In this document: positions 8,086 through 16,514 of the stretch, piece by piece | Layout of the letters: each line of letters begins with the position of its first letter | Numbering within the stretch: the stretch's first letter is position 1 | Assembly (NCBI GenBank): GCA_965221725.1 | Contig: OZ244909.1 | Coordinates: forward strand, 3,720,001-3,784,000 | DNA length: 64,000 nucleotides | From: HK1 sp965221725 | Lineage (GTDB): Bacteria > Pseudomonadota > Gammaproteobacteria > HK1 | Direction: 5' to 3' | Made by a program: the position numbers and the translations under genes | Notes under the pieces: model-generated | Database searches by the model: none | What the model was told of the DNA's origin: nothing | The model's input: only the letters and a program-made list of their open reading frames with translations

Positions 8086-9567
8086 TCAATCGCCGCGAGT
8101 CGGCACCACCGCGATGTCCACCGAGGGCCTCAGCTTCGCGCAGACTGCGAGCACTTCGTGGATGTCCGATTTCTCGAATGCCTCGAACGGGGTCTCGTCG
8201 TTCACCCGGTTCTCGTCGATGGCGGTGTAGGCGAGCTGCTTGAGGATGTAGTCGAAGCGCGCCGCCCACTTCCTGGCGCCGAGCCGGGCGGTGGTCGAGC
8301 AGTTGTCGACCATGTAGGACACGCCCTTGTAGTCCATGTAGGGGTTGAGGCTGTCGACCGCCTCGATGATGGATTCGTTGGCGATCTCGGAGTAGGGGTG
8401 CCCGCGGTCGGAGAGCAGATCCACCTGCGCCATCATGCACGCAAGGTAGACGCCGGCGGTTTCGGCGTGCAGCGGCGCGTAGTTGCGGGTGCTGTCGACG
8501 CGGACCTTCTCGCCCACCGTCCACATGTCGGTACCGTCGATCTTCCCCATGGGGTAGTGGCCGTGGCGGCGGGTGGCCTGGATGACGCTGCGCACCTCGT
8601 TGCCCGAGGCCACGTCGTCGTAGATCTCCTCCAGGATCTCGCGGCAGGGGTGGTAGGCGGCGTTGTAGGCGCGGCGGAACGCGGCCTTCTCGCCCTCTTC
8701 GAGCTCCTCGTAGACCGCCTTCAGGCCGGAGCGGGAGATGGTCTTGCTGATGGGGCCGGTAATGGATTCGGCGCTGTTGATGAATGCCTCGTCCTTCGCC
8801 TCCCCGTGGCCCACGAACCGCGAGTAGAGACTCTCGGCGATGCCGTGCACGGCGCCGAGCAGGATGCCCCGCTCCCCGAAGATGTCGGATTTGTACTCGC
8901 TTTCCAGGGTGGTCTCGAAGGTATAGGGCGAGCCGAGCCCGACCGCCCAGCCGAGCGCGTAGTCGGTGGCGCGCCCGTCGATGTCCCGGTGGACTGCGAA
9001 CGAGCAGTTGATGCCGGCGCCGTTCACCTCGCGGCCCTGTTCGTAGAGCCGGCGCACCGACGGCCCCATCCCCTTCGGGCAGACCGCGATCACGTTGATG
9101 TTTGCCGGGAAGTCCTCGCCGGTGGACTGCAGGTGGGAGAGCAGGAAACCGTGCGAGAGCCCGAGCGTGGTCCCCGGCCGGAACGCCTCGAAGATGCGTC
9201 GGTAGTTCTCCGCAAAGGCGGCGTCGGAGATGAGCAGCAGCGCCAGGTCGGATTCGTGGATGACCGAGTACATCTCGCCGAGGGTGCCGTTCTCCTTCGT
9301 GAACCCGACCGCCTCGGCTTCCTTCATCGAGGCCGAGCCTTCCCGCAGGCCGACCTTGACCTGGATGCCGGAGCCCGCGAGCGATTCGCGGAGATTCTGC
9401 GCCTGCGCCGGCCCCTGCGACGACCAGCCGATGACGCCGATTCGGGAGATGCCCTCGAAGGCTCTGGGCAGTAGCGGAAACAGGTGACGGCCGCCGGCGA
9501 CGATGGTCTCTTCGCGGTCGGCGAGGCGGATGGTTCGGGTCTCGAACACGTTCGAGGTGAAGGCCAC
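8086..9567 (-). CDS. ilvC: Ketol-acid reductoisomerase, long (class II, plant-type)
   Basis: A 493-residue NADPH-dependent enzyme of valine, leucine and isoleucine synthesis, converting acetolactate to dihydroxyisovalerate. It is the long class II form (short bacterial class I forms are about 330 residues). The coenzyme loop reads GVIGWSSQGPAQAQNL, and LGLSHGFLLSHLQS, VIAVCPKGMGPSVRRLY, NGAGINCSFAVH and EYKSDIFGERGILLGAVHGI follow the plant chloroplast enzyme far more closely than the E. coli one. The duplicated helical region holds VDNCSTTARLGARKWAARF. ATG is preceded by GGAGG. It stands alone, without ilvB or ilvN beside it. Confidence 0.95.
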   Translation of the reverse strand: MAFTSNVFETRTIRLADREETIVAGGRHLFPLLPRAFEGISRIGVIGWSSQGPAQAQNLRESLAGSGIQVKVGLREGSASMKEAEAVGFTKENGTLGEMYSVIHESDLALLLISDAAFAENYRRIFEAFRPGTTLGLSHGFLLSHLQSTGEDFPANINVIAVCPKGMGPSVRRLYEQGREVNGAGINCSFAVHRDIDGRATDYALGWAVGLGSPYTFETTLESEYKSDIFGERGILLGAVHGIAESLYSRFVGHGEAKDEAFINSAESITGPISKTISRSGLKAVYEELEEGEKAAFRRAYNAAYHPCREILEEIYDDVASGNEVRSVIQATRRHGHYPMGKIDGTDMWTVGEKVRVDSTRNYAPLHAETAGVYLACMMAQVDLLSDRGHPYSEIANESIIEAVDSLNPYMDYKGVSYMVDNCSTTARLGARKWAARFDYILKQLAYTAIDENRVNDETPFEAFEKSDIHEVLAVCAKLRPSVDIAVVPTRGD

Positions 9568-9616
9568 GGCGATTCCTCCGGAGGATTGCGGAATTTCAGT
9601 GCGGAACTGCGAAAAT

Positions 9617-9693
9617 TGGTCGGGGTGAGAGGATTTGAACCTCCGACCCCTGCCTCCCGAAGGCAGTGCTCTACCAGGCTGAGCTACACCCCG
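9617..9693 (-). tRNA. tRNA-Pro (anticodon CGG)
   Basis: On the minus strand the 77-nt sequence begins CGGGGTGTAGCTCAG and ends in encoded CCA. The acceptor stem CGGGGTG pairs with CACCCCG. The anticodon arm is CTGCC-TTCGGGA-GGCAG, giving anticodon CGG, which reads the proline codon CCG. The T arm GGAGG-TTCAAAT-CCTC closes normally. Confidence 0.95.
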
Positions 9694-9758
9694 TGCGTGA
9701 AGCGTCCTCTTGGGAAAGGACGCGAGATCGATCGGTCAGTCGATCAGCAGTCAATCAG

Positions 9759-10739
9759 TCAGTAGCTGCGGCTGATGGTGAACTCGGCGAGGCCGGCCAG
9801 TGCATCGCGGTAGGGGGAGTTCGGGAGCGCGTCGAGCGCCTCACCCGCGAGCGCCACCTCACCCGCAGCAAGCTCGGCAGTGTAGGCGATGGCCCCGGTG
9901 GCTTCAACGGCGGCGATGACTTCCTCGATGGCGTCGAGCCCCCGGGTCCTGATCGCGTCCTGAAGGACGCGGGCCGCGCTTTCGCCGCTTTCGCGAATGG
10001 CATGGATGAGCGGAAGAGTGGGCTTCCCCTCCGCCAGATCGTCTCCGACGTTCTTGCCGATCTCTCCCGTGCGGCCGCGGTAGTCGAGGATGTCGTCGAT
10101 GAGCTGATACGCGGTGCCCAGGTGCCGGCCGAACCGCGCCATCGCGTCCTCTTGCTGGTGGGAGGCGTCCGCGCACACCGCCCCGAGTCGCGCGGCGGCC
10201 TCGAACAGCAGCGCGGTCTTGCGTCGGATGACTTCGAGGTAGCTGGCCTCGGTGGTGTCGGGGTCGTTGCGGTTGAGGAGCTGGAGCACCTCCCCGTGGG
10301 TAATCTCGCTGGTGGTGTCGGCCATGATCCGCAGCACCCGCATGTCCCCCAGCGTCACCATCATCTGGCACGCGCGCGTGTAGAGCGAATCGCCGGCCAG
10401 CACCGCCACCTCGTTGCCGAAGAGCGCGTTCGCGGTGCCCCGTCCGCGCCGGAGCCGCGAGCCGTCCACGACGTCGTCGTGGAGAAGTGTCGCGGTATGG
10501 ATGAACTCGACGATCACCGCGAGTTCGATGTGCCGGTCACCTTCACAGCCGAGCGCCCGGGCCGCGAGCAGCACCAGTAGTGGCCGCAACCGCTTGCCCC
10601 CGCTCCCGACGATGTGTTCGGCGACCTGGTTCACGAGGGCGACATCGGAAGCGAGACGAGCCCGAATGGTGCGATCGACGGCCGCGAGGTCGTCGGCGAC
10701 GAGGGCCCGAATCGAGGTGAGGTCGCTCGGGGCAGGCAT
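9759..10739 (-). CDS. ispB: Polyprenyl (octaprenyl) diphosphate synthase
   Basis: A 326-residue trans-prenyltransferase that builds the long isoprenoid side chain of ubiquinone or menaquinone from isopentenyl diphosphate. The first aspartate-rich motif is LLHDDVVDGSRLRRG, the second LIDDILDYRG; both bind Mg-diphosphate. GSGGKRLRPLLVLL near the start binds the substrate. ATG before PAPSDLTSIRALV was chosen because family members begin here; upstream in-frame starts only add sequence. Divergent from rplU, the classical ispB/rplU-rpmA-obg arrangement of Gammaproteobacteria, which favours octaprenyl over farnesyl synthase. Confidence 0.93.
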   Translation of the reverse strand: MPAPSDLTSIRALVADDLAAVDRTIRARLASDVALVNQVAEHIVGSGGKRLRPLLVLLAARALGCEGDRHIELAVIVEFIHTATLLHDDVVDGSRLRRGRGTANALFGNEVAVLAGDSLYTRACQMMVTLGDMRVLRIMADTTSEITHGEVLQLLNRNDPDTTEASYLEVIRRKTALLFEAAARLGAVCADASHQQEDAMARFGRHLGTAYQLIDDILDYRGRTGEIGKNVGDDLAEGKPTLPLIHAIRESGESAARVLQDAIRTRGLDAIEEVIAAVEATGAIAYTAELAAGEVALAGEALDALPNSPYRDALAGLAEFTISRSY

Positions 10740-10798
10740 CAGCGCAGCGGCAAGCATGGTCGGCGTCATCCTCAGCCGCACGAGCGGCTCTCGATCCA

Positions 10799-10827
10799 AG
10801 TATAGCCCCTCCGTGCCCGAGCCGGTC
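10799..10827 (-). promoter_or_regulatory. Probable ispB promoter
   Basis: On the minus strand a TATACT -10 lies about 60 bp upstream of the ispB start. The -35 position (GACCGG) is poor, so the assignment rests on the -10 and its location. Confidence 0.35.
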
Positions 10828-11014
10828 CGAGTCCGCAGGGTCCCGAGCCGCTGGTCGGCGATTCCCGCCGGCGCTCCACGAGGGGCGGCCCGTCGTGTGA
10901 TCCGGGCGGGATTTCGGCCGCCGGAGGGCTTCATTCGGGGCAGTTCCGGGAGCGGGCTTCGGCCCGGCGAAACCTCCGAACGCCGGCAAGGACGAAGCGA
11001 AGGACGAAGCGAAG

Positions 11015-11044
11015 TTGAACCCCAAGCCCCGGAATACTTACAAT
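11015..11044 (+). promoter_or_regulatory. Sigma70-type promoter of rplU-rpmA
   Basis: TTGAAC (-35) and TACAAT (-10) are 18 bp apart. Transcription would start about 40 bp before the rplU ATG. This is one of the best sigma70 matches in the window, as expected for ribosomal protein genes. Confidence 0.65.
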
Positions 11045-11091
11045 CCGCGGCTTTCGGCGCGTGGGCCACGTGCCTGGAACGGAGCAGAGCC

Positions 11092-11478
11092 ATGTATGCG
11101 GTGATAGCGACGGGCGGCAAGCAGTATCGCGTCGAGGAGGGCGAACGCCTGCGGGTGGAGCGGCTCGACGCGGAGGAAGGGGCGGAGCTTGAACTCGATC
11201 GGGTCCTCCTCGTCGGCGACGGAGATGAGTTCACGGTCGGCCGTCCGTTCGTCGAGAGCGGCAAGGTGGCGGCCACGGTCAGAGGGCATGGCCGGTCGAA
11301 GAAGGTCATGGTGGTGAAGTTCAAGCGGCGCAAGAATTACCTGCGCCGACGCGGGCACCGACAGGGCTACACGGAGCTCGAGATCAAGTCGATTTCGGCG
11401 GGCCGGAAAGAAGATATTTCGGCGGACGGGAAGGAAGGCACTCCGGCGGGCGGGAAGGAAAACATTTCGGCGGACTGA
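11092..11478 (+). CDS. rplU: 50S ribosomal protein L21 (bL21) with repeat-derived tail
   Basis: A 128-residue bL21, which binds 23S rRNA domain VI. The conserved body starts MYAVIATGGKQYRV and runs to RRKNYLRRRGHRQGYTEL near residue 98, where normal bL21 ends (about 103 residues). Beyond it is a tail of about 26 residues made of repeats of the type (I/T)SA(D/G)(G/R)KE, encoded by 24-bp tandem units. The tail is not part of known bL21 proteins. The gene heads the rplU-rpmA-obgE-proB cluster. Confidence 0.97.
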   Translation: MYAVIATGGKQYRVEEGERLRVERLDAEEGAELELDRVLLVGDGDEFTVGRPFVESGKVAATVRGHGRSKKVMVVKFKRRKNYLRRRGHRQGYTELEIKSISAGRKEDISADGKEGTPAGGKENISAD

Positions 11479-11487
11479 GCGGAACAC
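11392..11487 (+). repeat. 24-bp tandem repeat, 4 units, spanning the rplU stop codon
   Basis: Units of the type ATTTCGGCGGACGGGAAGGA recur four times at exactly 24 bp. The last unit contains the rplU stop and runs into the spacer, so the stop itself sits inside a repeat unit (GGACTGAGC where another unit has GGACGGGAA). Confidence 0.8.
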
Positions 11488-11517
11488 CCGGCAAGGCGGC
11501 GAGGCGAGGGAACGACA

Positions 11518-11775
11518 ATGGCACACAAGAAGGCAGGCGGCAGCAGCAAGAACGGGCGGGACTCGCACTCCAAGCGACTGGGTGTGAAGCTCTATGCGGG
11601 TCAGACGGCCACGGCGGGAAGTATCATCGTGCGTCAGCGCGGCACCAGATTCCACCCGGGCGTGAACGTGGGCTGTGGTCGGGACCACACCCTCTTCGCC
11701 ACCGCCGATGGGGTGGTGGTGTTCCACCGCCAGGGCGCGCGCGGGCGCAAGTACGTGAGCGTGCATACGAGCTGA
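11518..11775 (+). CDS. rpmA: 50S ribosomal protein L27 (bL27)
   Basis: An 85-residue bL27 with the conserved N-terminus MAHKKAGGSSKNGRDS, which reaches towards the peptidyl transferase centre, and KRLGVKLYAGQTATAGSIIV plus GTRFHPGVNVG. Full length. It follows rplU by 39 bp in one operon. Confidence 0.98.
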   Translation: MAHKKAGGSSKNGRDSHSKRLGVKLYAGQTATAGSIIVRQRGTRFHPGVNVGCGRDHTLFATADGVVVFHRQGARGRKYVSVHTS

Positions 11776-11972
11776 ACCCGTCGCCGGAGTCACCGCCCCC
11801 TGACTGAATCGCGATCCTCGCGGAGAACCGCGAAAAGCGCGGGTCAGGCGTATGTGAAGTAAACGAGCGTTGACCGCGCTTCTCCGAGTTCGGGAACCAG
11901 CGTTCGGGGCGGTGCGGGGTCTCCGGTCGCAGCCGGGAGTCGGTGAGAGATGCAGGCCGGGGCGCGCCTCCC

Positions 11973-12986
11973 ATGAAGTTCGTCGACGAGGCGGCGATCT
12001 CCGTCGAAGCCGGCGCGGGCGGCAACGGCTGCCTCAGCTTCAGGCGCGAGAAGTACATTCCCAGAGGCGGCCCCGACGGCGGCGACGGCGGTGACGGTGG
12101 CGACGTCGTGCTGTGCGTCGATCCGAGCCTCAACACCCTCATTGATTTCCGCTTTCGCAGACGCTTCCGGGCCGAGCGGGGCCGGCACGGCCAGGGCAAG
12201 GACCGAACCGGCCGGGACGGGGCGGATCTGCGCATTCCCGTACCGGCGGGGACCGTGGTCGTCGCCGCCGACAGTGGCGAAACCCTCGGCGAGCTCACCA
12301 CCATCGGCGAGGAGATGGTGGTCGCGCACGGGGGCCGCCGGGGCCTGGGCAACACCCGCTTCAAGTCGAGCACCAACCGTGCCCCGCGCCGCACTACCGA
12401 AGGAACCCCCGGGGAGTGCCTGGAGCTGCGTCTGGAGCTCAAGCTGCTCGCCGACATCGGCCTTGTGGGCATGCCGAACGCCGGCAAATCGACCCTCATT
12501 CGAGCCGTCTCCGCCGCCCGCCCGAAGGTTGCCGACTACCCGTTCACGACCCTCGTTCCCAGCCTCGGCGTGGTGCGGCGGGGGCCGGACCGCAGCTTCG
12601 TCATGGCCGACATCCCGGGCCTGGTCGAGGGTGCATCCGGCGGCGCCGGGCTCGGTATCCGCTTCCTGCGTCATCTCTCCCGTACCCGGGTGCTGCTCCA
12701 CCTCGTCGATGTCGCACCGGTGACGGGGAGCGCCGGCCCCGCCGAGCAGGTGCGCACCCTGGAGCGCGAACTCGCCGCCTTCGACCCGGAACTGGCGCGC
12801 CGAGAGCGCTGGCTGGTACCGACGAAGCTCGATCTCGTACCGCCGCCCGAGCGTGCGGATACCGTGGCGGCGATCGTGAAGGACACTTCCTGGGCCGGCC
12901 CGGTGCACCCCGTCTCCGCGCTCGCCCGCGAAGGGACGGATGCTCTGTGCGAAGCACTGATGCGCCGTCTGGAGGAGGAAGCGTGA
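11973..12986 (+). CDS. obgE: Obg-family GTPase CgtA
   Basis: A 337-residue ribosome-associated GTPase with roles in 50S assembly and stress. The N-terminal Obg fold holds the glycine-rich GGPDGGDGGDGGD. G-domain motifs are GMPNAGKSTL (G1), DIPGLVEGASGG (G3), TKLD (G4) and VSAL (G5). There is no long C-terminal acidic extension. ATG before KFVDEAAIS was chosen because conserved sequence begins there. The stop overlaps the proB GTG. Confidence 0.96.
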   Translation: MKFVDEAAISVEAGAGGNGCLSFRREKYIPRGGPDGGDGGDGGDVVLCVDPSLNTLIDFRFRRRFRAERGRHGQGKDRTGRDGADLRIPVPAGTVVVAADSGETLGELTTIGEEMVVAHGGRRGLGNTRFKSSTNRAPRRTTEGTPGECLELRLELKLLADIGLVGMPNAGKSTLIRAVSAARPKVADYPFTTLVPSLGVVRRGPDRSFVMADIPGLVEGASGGAGLGIRFLRHLSRTRVLLHLVDVAPVTGSAGPAEQVRTLERELAAFDPELARRERWLVPTKLDLVPPPERADTVAAIVKDTSWAGPVHPVSALAREGTDALCEALMRRLEEEA

Positions 12987-14107
12987 CGAGCGCCGCCACC
13001 GGCGTCCGGCGGCGTTGGGTCGTCAAGATCGGCAGCACGCTCGTCACCAACGACGGCCGCGGATTCGAGCCGGAGGGGATCGGCCGGTGGGTGGCTCAGA
13101 TGGTGGCGCTGCGGGCGCGGGGGGTCGATGTCGTGCTGGTCTCCTCCGGTTCGGTGGCGGAGGGGATGAGCCGGTTGGGTCTTCCGCGGCGCCCGGAGGC
13201 GCTCTACGAGCTCCAGGCCGTCGCCGCCGTCGGTCAGATGGGCCTCGTTCAGGCTTACGAGTCGTGCTTCCAGCATCATGCCACCCACACCGCGCAGGTG
13301 CTGCTGACGCACGAGGATGTCTCGGATCGCGGCCGATACCTCAATGCCCGCAGCACGCTGCGTCAACTCCTGCGCTACGGTGTGGTGCCGGTGATCAACG
13401 AGAACGACGTGGTGGCCACGCCGGAAGTCCGGCTCGGGGACAACGATACGCTCGCCGGTCTCGTCGCGAACCTGGTCGAGGCGGAGCTTCTGGTCATCCT
13501 CACCGACCAGCCGGGTCTGTTCGATCGCGACCCGCGTGTGGACCCTGCGGCTCGGCTGGTCGAGTGCGGCCGGGCCGGGGATTCGGCCCTCGATGCGATG
13601 GCGGGCGCCGGGGGGGCGCTGGGTCGCGGCGGAATGCGCACCAAGCTCCGGGCCGCCGCGCTTGCCGCCCGGTCCGGGACGCCCACGCGGATCGTCTCCG
13701 GGCGCGAGCCCGATGTGCTGAGGCGGCTGCTGGCCGGCGAACCGATCGGAACCCGGCTCGAACCCGGACAGGCGCCGCTCGGCGCACGCAAGCAGTGGCT
13801 GGCCGGGCAGTTGAGCGTGCGGGGCCGGCTGCGCATCGACGAGGGGGCCGCAAGGGTGCTAGTGGAGTCGGGCCGCAGCCTCCTCGCGGTGGGGGTCAGG
13901 GCAGTGGAGGGGGAGTTCTCACGCGGAGAGGTCGTCGCCTGCTTCGACCCCTCCGGCGCCGAAGTGGCGCGGGGGCTTGTGAACTACGATGCCGGCGAGA
14001 CGCGGCGCATCATGGGGCGGCGCAGCGAGCGCACCGCGGAACTTCTGGGTTATGTGGGCGCACCGGAACTCATCCACCGAGACAACTTGGTGCTGATGCG
14101 CGACTGA
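12983..14107 (+). CDS. proB: Glutamate 5-kinase
   Basis: A 374-residue enzyme that phosphorylates glutamate in the first step of proline synthesis. The amino-acid kinase domain shows VVKIGSTLVT, LVSSGSVAEGM, NARSTL, VPVINENDVVA and GDNDTLAGLVA. A PUA domain fills the last 90 residues (GAARVLVESGRSLLAVGV onwards). GTG start is translationally coupled to obgE through GTGA. proA is not adjacent. Confidence 0.96.
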   Translation: MTSAATGVRRRWVVKIGSTLVTNDGRGFEPEGIGRWVAQMVALRARGVDVVLVSSGSVAEGMSRLGLPRRPEALYELQAVAAVGQMGLVQAYESCFQHHATHTAQVLLTHEDVSDRGRYLNARSTLRQLLRYGVVPVINENDVVATPEVRLGDNDTLAGLVANLVEAELLVILTDQPGLFDRDPRVDPAARLVECGRAGDSALDAMAGAGGALGRGGMRTKLRAAALAARSGTPTRIVSGREPDVLRRLLAGEPIGTRLEPGQAPLGARKQWLAGQLSVRGRLRIDEGAARVLVESGRSLLAVGVRAVEGEFSRGEVVACFDPSGAEVARGLVNYDAGETRRIMGRRSERTAELLGYVGAPELIHRDNLVLMRD

Positions 14108-14154
14108 TCGCCGAGACGCCGGCGGCGCTGGGGATGGCTTCGGTGGTTCGACAA

Positions 14155-14424
14155 TCAGCCGGCCCGCAGCGCCTTCAGACGTGCGTTCAGCCGGCTCTTG
14201 TGTCGGGCCGCCTTGTTCTTGTGGATGAGTCCCTTGGTGGCGGCGCTGTCGAGGGTGGGGCCCGCGAGCTTCAGATCCGCTCCGGCCTTCTCCGCGTCTC
14301 CGGTGTCCAGGGCGCGCAGCACGCGCTTGACGCTGGTGCGCATTCTGGAACGCAAGCTGGCATTATGAATGCGCCTGCGTTCGGCCTGGCGCGCGCGCTT
14401 TCTTGCCTGGGCAGAGTTCGCCAC
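14155..14424 (-). CDS. rpsT: 30S ribosomal protein S20 (bS20)
   Basis: An 89-residue bS20, a helical protein binding the 5' domain of 16S rRNA. It begins MANSAQARKRARQAERRR and carries GLIHKNKAARHKSRLNARLK near the end. It is convergent with proB and divergent from murJ. rpsT next to murJ-ribF is the gammaproteobacterial order. Confidence 0.97.
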   Translation of the reverse strand: MANSAQARKRARQAERRRIHNASLRSRMRTSVKRVLRALDTGDAEKAGADLKLAGPTLDSAATKGLIHKNKAARHKSRLNARLKALRAG

Positions 14425-14608
14425 TGGTTCGACTCTCCTGATACGGGCTCGTGGCCGAAGGACGCGCGATTATGCCGATGGCGCGAATGCCTGACAACTC
14501 GATCCCCTGTCCGGGCAGGGTCCCGACGGCTCCGCCGCGCGAAATGCTTCCGGCCGGCCCGGCGTCCGCGCGGTGCGTCCGGGGGCTTCTGCGGGGCCTT
14601 CCGGTGCG

Positions 14609-16159
14609 GTGAGCCGGTCGCTTCTCAGATCGACCGGCGTGGTCGGCGCGAGCACGATGGCGTCGCGCGTGGTCGGGTTCGTGCGCGATGTGGTCATTGC
14701 CCAGGCGTTCGGCGCCGGCGCCGGCGCCGACGCATTCTTCGTCGCATTTCGCATCCCGAACTTCCTGCGCCGACTCTTCGCCGAAGGCGCCTTTGCCCAG
14801 GCGTTCGTGCCGGTCCTGAGCGAGTACCGGGAGCAGCGCGAGATCGGCGATGTGCGCGATCTGGCCGCCCACGTCTCGGGAGCCTTGATCGGAGCACTCA
14901 CCGTCGTCACCGTGGTGGGCGTTCTGGCGGCGCCAGTGCTCATCGCGGTGTTCGCGCCCGGGTTTCTCGCCGACCCCGAGAAGTACGCGCTCGCGGTCGA
15001 GATGGTGCGGATCACGTTCCCCTACGTGTTCTTCATCTCCCTGGTCGCCTTCGCCGGGGGCATCCTCAACGCCTGGGGCCGGTTCGCAGTGCCGGCCGTG
15101 ACGCCAGTGTTGCTGAACCTGAGTCTCATCGGCGCGGCGCTGTGGCTCGCGCCGGTGCTCGAGATTCCCGCCGTCGCGCTCGCATGGGGGGTGCTCGTGG
15201 CCGGGGTGGTGCAGCTCGCGTTCCAGTTCCCGTTTCTCGCCGCGCTCGGGATGCTCGTGCGCCCGCGCTTTCGCCGCGCCCACGAGGGCGTCGCCCGGGT
15301 GGGCGCGCTGATCCTCCCGGCCGTGTTCGGGGTCTCCGTCTCCCAGATCAACCTGCTCGTCGATACCATCATTGCGTCGTTCCTCGTCACCGGGAGCGTG
15401 TCGTGGCTCTATTTCTCGGATCGGGTGGTCGAGTTCCCGCTCGGCGTGTTCGGGATCGCGCTCGCTACCGTCATCCTGCCGCACCTGTCGCGCCAGCACG
15501 CGAGCGCGGCGCCGGAGTCGTTCTCCGACACCCTCGACTGGGCGCTCCGGCTCGTGGTGCTCGTCGCCACTCCGGCCGCGGTCGGGCTCGGCCTGCTCGC
15601 CGCGCCGATTCTCACCACCCTGTTCCAGTACGGGGCGTTCTCGGCCCATGACGTGGAGATGGCGGCCCGGAGCCTGCTCGCATTCGCCTCCGGCCTGCTC
15701 GCGTTCATCGCGGTCAAGGTGCTCGCGACCGGATACTTCTCGCGCCAGGACACGCGCACCCCGGTGCGGATCGGGGTGGTGGCGATGCTTTCGAACATCG
15801 GGCTGAACCTTGCGCTGGTCGTCCCGTTCGCCCATGCGGGGCTCGCGCTCGCGACCACGCTGGCGGCATTCATCAATGCCGGTCTCCTGCTGCGCGGGCT
15901 CGTCGCGCGCGGCGTGTATCGCCCCCGGTCCGGGTGGAGCGGGTTCATCGCGCGAGTCGCCGCCGGCAACCTGGTGATGGCCGCGGCCCTGTGGGTGATG
16001 CGGGGAGAGCCGGTCGGGTGGCTCGAGGCGCAAGCGGCGGTCCGCGCCGCCCGGCTGGGCGCCCTCGTCGCGACCGGGATGGTGCTCTACGCCGCGGTCA
16101 TGCTGGCGCTGGGGATCCGGCCGCGCACCCTGAAGGCTCCGATCGCCCGCGACGAGTGA
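14609..16159 (+). CDS. murJ: Lipid II flippase MurJ
   Basis: A 516-residue, about 14-helix membrane protein of the MATE-like fold that flips lipid II for peptidoglycan synthesis. Conserved segments are STMASRVVGFVRDVVIAQAF, GADAFFVAFRIPNFLRRLFA, EGAFAQAFVPVL and YFSDRVVEFPLGVFGIALAT. GTG before SRSLLRSTGVVG is the likely start since family members begin with this block; an earlier in-frame start at 14573 adds 12 Ala/Gly/Pro-rich residues. The last 30 codons have been duplicated immediately downstream. Confidence 0.96.
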   Translation: MSRSLLRSTGVVGASTMASRVVGFVRDVVIAQAFGAGAGADAFFVAFRIPNFLRRLFAEGAFAQAFVPVLSEYREQREIGDVRDLAAHVSGALIGALTVVTVVGVLAAPVLIAVFAPGFLADPEKYALAVEMVRITFPYVFFISLVAFAGGILNAWGRFAVPAVTPVLLNLSLIGAALWLAPVLEIPAVALAWGVLVAGVVQLAFQFPFLAALGMLVRPRFRRAHEGVARVGALILPAVFGVSVSQINLLVDTIIASFLVTGSVSWLYFSDRVVEFPLGVFGIALATVILPHLSRQHASAAPESFSDTLDWALRLVVLVATPAAVGLGLLAAPILTTLFQYGAFSAHDVEMAARSLLAFASGLLAFIAVKVLATGYFSRQDTRTPVRIGVVAMLSNIGLNLALVVPFAHAGLALATTLAAFINAGLLLRGLVARGVYRPRSGWSGFIARVAAGNLVMAAALWVMRGEPVGWLEAQAAVRAARLGALVATGMVLYAAVMLALGIRPRTLKAPIARDE

Positions 16160-16252
16160 GCGCGACCGGGATGGTGCTCTACGCCGTGGTCATGCTGGCG
16201 CTGGGGATCCGGCCGCGCACCCTGACGGCTCCGGTCGCCCGCGGCGAATGAG
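16069..16252 (+). repeat. 92-bp tandem duplication of the murJ 3' end
   Basis: Two adjacent 92-bp copies begin GCGACCGGGATGGTGCTCTA. The first encodes the murJ C-terminus (TGMVLYAAVMLALGIRPRTL and on to the stop). The second repeats it with five base differences by eye and keeps the stop in phase, encoding VLYAVVMLALGIRPRTLTAP. The second copy has no start or ribosome site of its own. Confidence 0.9.
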
Positions 16253-16291
16253 CGCGGGCGGGGCGCAGCAAGTATCATCGCGCCGTGGGTT

Positions 16292-16373
16292 CGCATTTTT
16301 CACCAGTCCCCGAACCGCAGCCGCCGACGCGAGACCGAACCCCGGCCCTGACTGGGAACCGGCGAGAAATGCG
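16292..16373. repeat. Short MITE-like inverted-repeat element
   Basis: GCATTTTTCACCAGTCCC on the left faces GGGAACCGGCGAGAAATGC on the right, an imperfect inverted repeat with the same GCATTT(C)TCACC terminus seen at 36.9 and 41.2 kb. The interior is short and different, so it may be a deleted member. It fills much of the 262-bp leader between the duplicated murJ end and ribF. Confidence 0.45.
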
Positions 16374-16514
16374 GGCCGGTCCGGACACGGTTCCACCCTG
16401 CCTGCGCCGGGCCGCAAGGTTTCCGGGGTTGCTCGCAAGGTCCGGGTGCGCGGCCGGAATCACCACGATCCGGCCCGGGTTGCAACGGGCCCGGACCCGA
16501 CGAGGAGAGACGGG

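Larger units (their letters stand above)
10740..11091. other. ispB-rplU divergent control region
   Basis: A 352-bp gene-free stretch between divergent genes. It holds the rplU promoter and a weaker ispB promoter, plus a run of 12-bp near-repeats GAAGGACGAAGC just upstream of the rplU -35. Nothing else is recognisable. Confidence 0.6.
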
